A stretch of 64,000 bases of DNA. It comes from JAAXHB01 sp965214945 (lineage in GTDB: Bacteria > Actinomycetota > Acidimicrobiia > Acidimicrobiales > Aldehydirespiratoraceae). Shown here in pieces: positions 59,701 to 64,000 of this stretch. The stretch's first letter is position 1. Every line of letters starts with the position of its first letter. The notes beneath the pieces were generated by a model. The model had not been told where the DNA came from, searched no databases, and saw nothing but the letters and a program-made list of their open reading frames with translations. The stretch covers positions 806,001 to 870,000 of the forward strand of contig OZ244029.1 of NCBI GenBank assembly GCA_965214945.1, written 5' to 3'. The position numbers and the translations under genes are program-made.

Positions 59701-60168
59701 GCATTCGTATTCGCCCTCGCCAACGACTCTGCCGACACGGATTGGGACTGGATCCAGTCGATAGCAACGGTGGTCTCAGGCAAGGCACCAGCAGAGTGGA
59801 CTGACGATGACCGCGTGCGATTCGACCACAGACTCTCAGCAGCAGTCGGAACGTTCAGACGTTTGGTCGCTCTCCACTCTGCTCACAGAGCCTATGGATC
59901 AGGTGCGTTCGACGCCATGCGCGTGACCTTTACTCGCTCCGACGGTACCGAAGATCACAGGCTGATAGGGCTTGGCGACGATGAACGCAGCGCCGCCGAA
60001 CGGGTTCTAACAGCTGCCATCGATGACCTGGCTGTGACACTCCAGTCGGCTGCGAGGGCTCAAGACAGCCTCCTGGCTCTTCTGGGCGAACGGATTCTGC
60101 CACAGACTGTCGATGACAGTGGTCCCGACGTGATCGAATTGACGACCAGAAGGGCGACCAATGCCTGA
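56710..60168 (+). CDS. sspC: large P-loop ATPase, SspC-type
   Basis: 1152 residues from ATG 56710, one base after sspB. Walker A GPYGTGKSS at 63-71 and Walker B LLIVVDEFGKNLE near 200. Length and position match SspC, the ATPase of Ssp phosphorothioation. The C-terminal two-thirds is helical with no other recognised enzyme motif. It ends 8 bp into the next gene. It probably drives target handling or complex assembly with SspB and SspD. Confidence 0.88.
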   Translation: MGRLKDHITISGRFARSSSLERDIDRTESLRGYVVTAKALEVVERIAAVGATRSGGGAWSITGPYGTGKSSLAVLLDGLFSEAGITRDNALGLVACASPSVASLVNGAHGRRETGASGWIRAVVTANREPISHTVVRALHSAVQRRFGRIPPTSVLSAARTLRSALDAAESEDPRRTGPATAAIIEVARSLAQHAPLLIVVDEFGKNLEAVGDSSDADPYLLQRLAEAGQGADASIFTLTLQHLSFEDYFADSEGPHRQEWAKVQGRFEDIPYVESPAQTRALIGTVFDVHETSLRMRIDRWAERQASACAELGITDLADPDLVASYYPLHPLAAAVLPELCTRYGQHERTLFSFLTGPDPSGVPSFLGTSEMRTHGPLPSVGLPEIYDYFIAGNSFAGGGGRWTEITTRLRDTHGLTLSESRMAKCIAVLNLVSVTGTLRASRRVLELTAPNNFAPALDSLQSQGIVTYREFADDHRIWQGSDVDLRSLLATASQRVRDRPLVDLLASVSEPTPVIAARHSAQTDTLRIFARRYVDGSETVEPLPPSSPFDGEVLLVVGADREHPRLRAISKHSKPVVAAIPDEQIRLDQAARRAAAIAIVLDDKAVSSDWVARREVNERLAQARSALDNAADGTFSPEHCNWVLLGEQVTELKGGRGSAPLSDAADRAYTAPPVVSNEMLNRTYVTSQGAKARRLLIEGMLEHGEEVDLGFEGYGPEVAMYRAFLAGTGLHRHDRRNDTMVFTRPHASGLVPAWDTLEAEFRRASIARVNLNDIYAALQLPPIGMKTAVIPVFVIAGLLAFNDEVAIYEHGTFRPVLTPDLAERLVRNPGHFDIKHFANTSGARRQVVNSLAAELGVRPRFRKHRVANVLAIVGHLVGKIARLDNYTCRTSRLSSETLAVRDALATAVEPDKLLFETLPVALGFNPIPTTTKTYRNARRLAAAVTCAMEELSVSYESLLDELLCELLEVMAEKNRLAISGQAEAIRDEVLNPRVRAFVFALANDSADTDWDWIQSIATVVSGKAPAEWTDDDRVRFDHRLSAAVGTFRRLVALHSAHRAYGSGAFDAMRVTFTRSDGTEDHRLIGLGDDERSAAERVLTAAIDDLAVTLQSAARAQDSLLALLGERILPQTVDDSGPDVIELTTRRATNA

Positions 60169-61009
60169 ACAGCTGCGACACATATGTGGAATCTCAGGCG
60201 GAAAGGATTCGAGCGCGCTCGCGGTCTACCTCCGCGACACCGTTGCCGAGATGGAGTACTTCTTCTGCGACACCGGCGCCGAGCTCCCCGAGACCTACGA
60301 GTACCTCACTCGGCTTGAGGTCATCCTCGGCAAGCCGATCAACCGCCTGAATGCCGAACGGGGCTTCGACCATTGGTTTGAGGTGTTCCGGGGGGTTCTC
60401 CCGTCTCCGCAGATACGGTGGTGCACCAAGAACATGAAGATCAAGCCGATCGAGAAGTGGATCGGGGACGAACCCGCCTTGTCGTATGTCGCAATCCGGG
60501 CCGACGAGTCCAACCGAAAGGGTTACATCTCCACAAAGCCCAACATCCAGTCGGTCTTCCCGTTCGTTGACGATGGGATCGACCATGACGGAGTCATCCG
60601 GATTCTCGATGACGCTGGGATTGGCCTCCCCAAGTACTACGAGTGGCGGACACGATCCGGCTGCTACTTTTGCTTCTACCAGCGCAAAGCGGAATGGGTG
60701 GGCCTCGCTGAGCAACATCCTGAGCTATTCAAGCGAGCGGTCGCCATAGAGCAGAAGGTTCTGCAGAATGCTGGTGTCGACGGCGATGCCGACTTCGGCG
60801 AGCGTGCAATGCGAGGGAGGCAGTACACGTGGTCAGGGGGTGAGACGCTCGTGCAGCTCCTGTCTCGACGCGATGAGATCATGGAACGGCATGAGGCAGT
60901 ACTCGAGCGCCAGACGAGAGATCAGCCGAATCGCCCTCTCGTGGAAGTCCTTGGGGCGGCTTTCGATGATGACGACGACAGCGAGGCCTGCACGGTCTGC
61001 GCCTTGTGA
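60161..61009 (+). CDS. sspD: PAPS-reductase-like ATP pyrophosphatase, SspD/DndC-type
   Basis: 282 residues. PP-loop ICGISGGKDSSALAVYL near the start, then TYEYLTRLEVILG and RWCTKNMKIKPIE, and a Cys pair in RSGCYFCFYQR. The C-terminus ends CTVCAL. It would activate DNA phosphate by adenylation and pass sulfur from the desulfurase. Overlaps sspC by 8 bp and the next gene by 4 bp (GTGA), so the operon continues. Confidence 0.92.
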   Translation: MPEQLRHICGISGGKDSSALAVYLRDTVAEMEYFFCDTGAELPETYEYLTRLEVILGKPINRLNAERGFDHWFEVFRGVLPSPQIRWCTKNMKIKPIEKWIGDEPALSYVAIRADESNRKGYISTKPNIQSVFPFVDDGIDHDGVIRILDDAGIGLPKYYEWRTRSGCYFCFYQRKAEWVGLAEQHPELFKRAVAIEQKVLQNAGVDGDADFGERAMRGRQYTWSGGETLVQLLSRRDEIMERHEAVLERQTRDQPNRPLVEVLGAAFDDDDDSEACTVCAL

Positions 61010-63213
61010 CGTTCATGGGGAGCGAGATGGCGATCGGTGTCAACGAAGGCGAATGGGGCCGCATTACGAGTGTCTGGTCTTGGAGGCTTGTGGATGGTGA
61101 TGTTTGTGGTGTCGACGAAGGCGAACGGGGCCGCACCATGAGCGGGCTTCCCGACTCCCCATCATCGGCGATCGCGCCTTGGGGTCATCCTGGGACTTCT
61201 GTTCTGCCTGAGTGGTATCGGCGTGAGTTTGCGGATCGCGTTCTTCCTCAGGCTTTGCGTCGGATGGCGCCTTCTCTGAAAACGATCGGGCAGCTCGATA
61301 AGTTCTGGGACTGTACCAACCAACCTCTCGACTATAAGGCACATCAAGCCCTTATCGCAACGTTAAACGACAAGACTCCGCCTCCCGACATCGTCATCTT
61401 CCCTGCGGGCCGCCCTAAGGGACGCGAGGACGCGGAGATCGAGACCTATCCTCTGCGGCCACGTTCACGCAACGCGCTCATGCGTCATCTCAAGCGAATC
61501 CCTCGCTCTAAGGCGATTACAGTTGGTGATCTGCTGCAGATTCCGTACTTTGGAATCACATCATTGATCGATGTGATGTGCGTCGTCGAAACTGTGTTGG
61601 CTGCGAGGGGAGGTTCCCTAGCGCAGACAACCACAGGGGCAACTCTCGACTCCTCACCGACCGCCGAGGCGGGCCATTCGGATGAAGCGCTCCGACTGCT
61701 TGACCAAGTCGAGCGATTGCTTATCGGAGCCCGCGACCTCTATGGAGTCGACAGCGTAGGCGAGGCATTTCGTCTCAACTTGGGACCCGTGGCGGAGGCG
61801 CTCGGGATCGATCGAGACAGCGCCGACCTCGCCATCGACAGCGTGACGACGAGGCCCGGAATCGGCGAAGAGCTGTCAGCCAAGGTTGCTGCCTTCGAGG
61901 CGTCCCTCTCGGAACCGCAGCGACTAGTGCTCAAGGAGCGAATGTACAGCACGAATCCGCGATCGATAGCCGATATCGGCCGTCAACGCGGTGTCACATA
62001 CGAAGCGATTCGGAGACTGCAATTACGGCTCGCCGCAACCGTTGAGTCGGAACTCCGCTCATCCCTGGAGTCGGTTGCTTCGCTCCTGCGGCTGAATCTG
62101 TCTCCGGTCATTGCCAGTGACAAGCTCGATGCAGCTATCTCTGGCCTCTTCGGCACAGCTGGCTCTGACCTCGCTCGACGCATGGTCAAGCAGGAGCTGG
62201 ACTACGCTGACTACAACGGGATCTGCTTCGATCCCGCGGCCCGTGAGGTGGTGAGCAAGCTGCGGTGCGCCGCAGATGCCTCCGCGGACGACGTTGGCAT
62301 CGTCAACGCGGATGATCTGCGAACGCAGCTCCCTGACGGTGACTGGGATGCCTACTGGCAGCAATTGCTCGACTGCTGCGGCTTACACGAAATCTTGGGG
62401 CAACTCGCCCTGCGCGACACCGCGAAGGCCCGAGCCAAGGCCGCTGTCATCCAGATCGGCCGACTGGCTACCAAAGAAGAGATCGCGGCAGCCTCTGGGC
62501 TTGATCCTGCACGCGTTGGGTCGCAACTGTCCGGCCTTCCGGGAGTCGCTCGAGCTGACAAGCACCGCTGGGGTCTCCTCGAGTGGATCGATGACATTTA
62601 CGAAGGCATACCTGCCGAGATCACTCAGCGCATCGCTGAGGACGGCGATGCAACTCCGCTAGCACGCCTGCTCGAAGAGATCCCCAGACTCTTCGGGGTG
62701 CGTGAATCGAGTGTTCGGTCCTACGTGGCCACGCCGCAGTTCGTTGTCCGCGACGGATACGTTAGCATCGCTGATCCCTCGTCATTCACTTTCCGAGACA
62801 TCGAGGACGTGATCAGCGGTCGTGACGCCACAGGCGCTCCCTACTGGGAGTTCACCGTCGAAGAGCGCTACTTCTCTGGCTACAGTATCCTGGGCTTCCC
62901 ACCAGAACTCGCCAACGAACTCGGCTGCAGGGCAAACGAGAGAAAGAAGATCACCCTCACGCACCCGCCCGGCTGCGGGATGGTGTCCGTTGTCTGGCGG
63001 CTGTCGTCACAAGTCGGGGCCTCCGTCGGACACGTCGCCGAACCCTTGCGATGTTTAGGCGCAGAGGCCGGTGACACCGCTCGAATCGTTATCACTGGGG
63101 CCCGATCGGTCGCGCTCAGGCTGAACAGCAAACAGGACATGGCAGGGGCAAGCGACGACCCAAGTGCCGATGCTCTCCTTGAGCGGATGAAAAGCCGGCG
63201 GCGGATCAGATAG
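61006..63213 (+). CDS. sigma-like helix-turn-helix protein following the Ssp genes
   Basis: 735 residues if GTG 61006 is used; ATG 61138 (MSGLPDSPSSA) is a plausible later start that drops the repetitive leader. It carries an alpha-CTD-like helix-hairpin region (TVGDLLQIPYFGITSLIDVM, about residue 170) and a sigma region 4-like HTH (RSIADIGRQRGVTYEAIRRLQ, about 325-345). The C-terminal part (IIEDVISGRD-like, WEFTVEERYFSGY) is not recognised. Such proteins sit beside phosphorothioation or other defence genes and may sense DNA or control expression. Confidence 0.75.
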   Translation: MTFMGSEMAIGVNEGEWGRITSVWSWRLVDGDVCGVDEGERGRTMSGLPDSPSSAIAPWGHPGTSVLPEWYRREFADRVLPQALRRMAPSLKTIGQLDKFWDCTNQPLDYKAHQALIATLNDKTPPPDIVIFPAGRPKGREDAEIETYPLRPRSRNALMRHLKRIPRSKAITVGDLLQIPYFGITSLIDVMCVVETVLAARGGSLAQTTTGATLDSSPTAEAGHSDEALRLLDQVERLLIGARDLYGVDSVGEAFRLNLGPVAEALGIDRDSADLAIDSVTTRPGIGEELSAKVAAFEASLSEPQRLVLKERMYSTNPRSIADIGRQRGVTYEAIRRLQLRLAATVESELRSSLESVASLLRLNLSPVIASDKLDAAISGLFGTAGSDLARRMVKQELDYADYNGICFDPAAREVVSKLRCAADASADDVGIVNADDLRTQLPDGDWDAYWQQLLDCCGLHEILGQLALRDTAKARAKAAVIQIGRLATKEEIAAASGLDPARVGSQLSGLPGVARADKHRWGLLEWIDDIYEGIPAEITQRIAEDGDATPLARLLEEIPRLFGVRESSVRSYVATPQFVVRDGYVSIADPSSFTFRDIEDVISGRDATGAPYWEFTVEERYFSGYSILGFPPELANELGCRANERKKITLTHPPGCGMVSVVWRLSSQVGASVGHVAEPLRCLGAEAGDTARIVITGARSVALRLNSKQDMAGASDDPSADALLERMKSRRRIR
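61036..61142. repeat. 35-bp imperfect direct repeat at the start of the sigma-like gene
   Basis: GGTGTCAACGAAGGCGAATGGGGCCGCATTACGAG (61036) and its variant at 61108 are 72 bp apart, in frame. Only the second copy has an ATG at its end (61138). It is one more start-junction duplication in this window. Confidence 0.75.
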
Positions 63214-64000
63214 ATGCTCGCTGACGTCTCGACGCTCCGACGTAGCTTCTACAAGCTCCCCGAAGACCCGTTTGCCCGCGAGATCCTGATTCCCGCGTTC
63301 CAGGAAGCAGTTGCCGTACGCGGGGTCTTTGGGTGGTTCAGTGCCAGTTGGGTATCCCGGCTCGCACCAGGGTTGGCTATGTATTTGCAGCACCCTGATA
63401 CGCGAACGATCGAGATGACGATCTCTCCGACAGTGTTCGAGCCAGAGCGCAAAGTCATGGAGGAGGCCGTTCGGTTGAGCGACGATGAATCCGCGCACCG
63501 GATTGGACAGGTCTTTACGCACGGGCGCGATGACGCTGACGCGCTTGCTGTCCACGCTCTTGATTGTCTCGGATGGATGCTCGCAACGGGCCAGCTGCGA
63601 CTTCGGATAGCGGTGCCCGAGCCCAGCTCCAACTTCCACCCAAAGATGTGGGGATTCGGCGATGACCGTGATTACGTGGTCGCTAACGGGTCCGGAAATG
63701 CGACTGGCCGTGGCATCGTCGCTGGGGTCGAGCAGATGACGGTCACAGTGAGCTGGGACGCCTACGACAACGAAGTCTTCAAACAAGCGCGAGCGACCTT
63801 GGAAGACTGGCTCCATGGGCGGAGTATCGGCATAAACCGGGTTCTAGACTTGCCTGATGCCATTGAGGCCCGCATAATTGAGACCGCTCCGGATTCTGCG
63901 CCGACAGAGTCTGACTACTATGACGCCGTAGAAGCAGACGGAGTCCCTAGCTGGGCGGCCCACCCTTACGAGTTGCTCCGCCGTCGCTTCGAGGGAATTG
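63214..64000 (+). CDS. HKD/PLD-like nuclease-domain protein, 3' end outside window
   Basis: 262 residues visible from ATG 63214, which directly follows the previous stop (TAGATG). The motif FHPKMWGFGD and then VVANGSGNATGRGI is an H-x-K...G-S-x-N-x-T pattern of phospholipase D-like nucleases. In related loci this domain is often followed by a DEAD/DEAH helicase, which would lie beyond the window. It is probably the restriction-side gene of the Ssp-like operon, but this cannot be confirmed here. Confidence 0.7.
   Translation, partial: MLADVSTLRRSFYKLPEDPFAREILIPAFQEAVAVRGVFGWFSASWVSRLAPGLAMYLQHPDTRTIEMTISPTVFEPERKVMEEAVRLSDDESAHRIGQVFTHGRDDADALAVHALDCLGWMLATGQLRLRIAVPEPSSNFHPKMWGFGDDRDYVVANGSGNATGRGIVAGVEQMTVTVSWDAYDNEVFKQARATLEDWLHGRSIGINRVLDLPDAIEARIIETAPDSAPTESDYYDAVEADGVPSWAAHPYELLRRRFEGI

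Overview
The window is high-GC DNA with frequent GTG and TTG starts, 4-bp ATGA/GTGA gene overlaps and AGGAGG-type ribosome sites. The gene set (CUT2 sugar ABC transporter, LacI regulator, SDRs, enolase-superfamily dehydratases, DprA, GerMN lipoprotein) fits a high-GC actinobacterium. The many defence modules and short repeats would suit an Acidimicrobiia-like environmental or symbiont lineage. That placement is inference; no rRNA, tRNA or other marker is present.

Layout. 0-6.9 kb: end of a NYN nuclease gene, an XRE-ImmA regulator, a TlpA thioredoxin lipoprotein, a DUF1214-type protein, a DUF488 gene with a conserved partner, and small membrane or soluble proteins with an 86-bp tandem junction duplication. 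6.9-16.4 kb (minus strand): a helicase, DUF1156 methylase and DUF499 ATPase operon of the helicase-methylase-ATPase defence type. 16.9-18.9 kb: a divergent GHKL ATPase with a C-terminal PD-(D/E)XK-like domain. 19.2-20.6 kb: a chimeric helicase remnant whose 5' part repeats the 5' end of the 12.9-16.4 kb helicase gene. 20.9-27.5 kb (minus strand): an ApeA-like HEPN gene, then the standout locus, one 1147-residue polypeptide carrying E2-like, E1-like, JAB/JAMM and patatin-like domains with all recognisable catalytic residues, translationally coupled to a ComEC-like metallo-beta-lactamase. 27.7-30.4 kb: decayed DNA with toxin-antitoxin remnants, a GerMN lipoprotein and a truncated PhyH gene.

30.4-48.1 kb is a sugar or sugar-acid catabolic regulon. 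It contains E1 alpha/beta of a 2-oxoacid dehydrogenase, a LacI regulator, a CUT2 ABC transporter, two enolase-superfamily dehydratases, an amidohydrolase-2 lactonase candidate, an MDR and two SDR dehydrogenases, an isomerase-like protein, an unknown Cys-motif protein, a rhamnose-mutarotase-like protein and a Gfo/Idh/MocA oxidoreductase. Seven 24-bp palindromes related to GGAATCGTTnCCGGnAACGATTCC lie before its transcription units and tie them to the LacI protein. Two perfect hairpins with 3-nt loops sit at leader or inter-gene positions. Intergenic junctions contain short tandem copies of gene tails, often including the stop codon.

48.2-64 kb is a second defence-rich region: a beta-class DNA methylase, a two-domain ProW-like permease with only the last CBS piece of its ATPase gene left, a DprA plus frameshifted phosphoribosyltransferase pair, a HIRAN protein, a VOC protein, and an Ssp-type DNA phosphorothioation operon (cysteine desulfurase, DUF4007, large ATPase, PAPS-reductase-like). 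That operon continues into a sigma-like HTH protein and an HKD/PLD-like protein cut by the window end.
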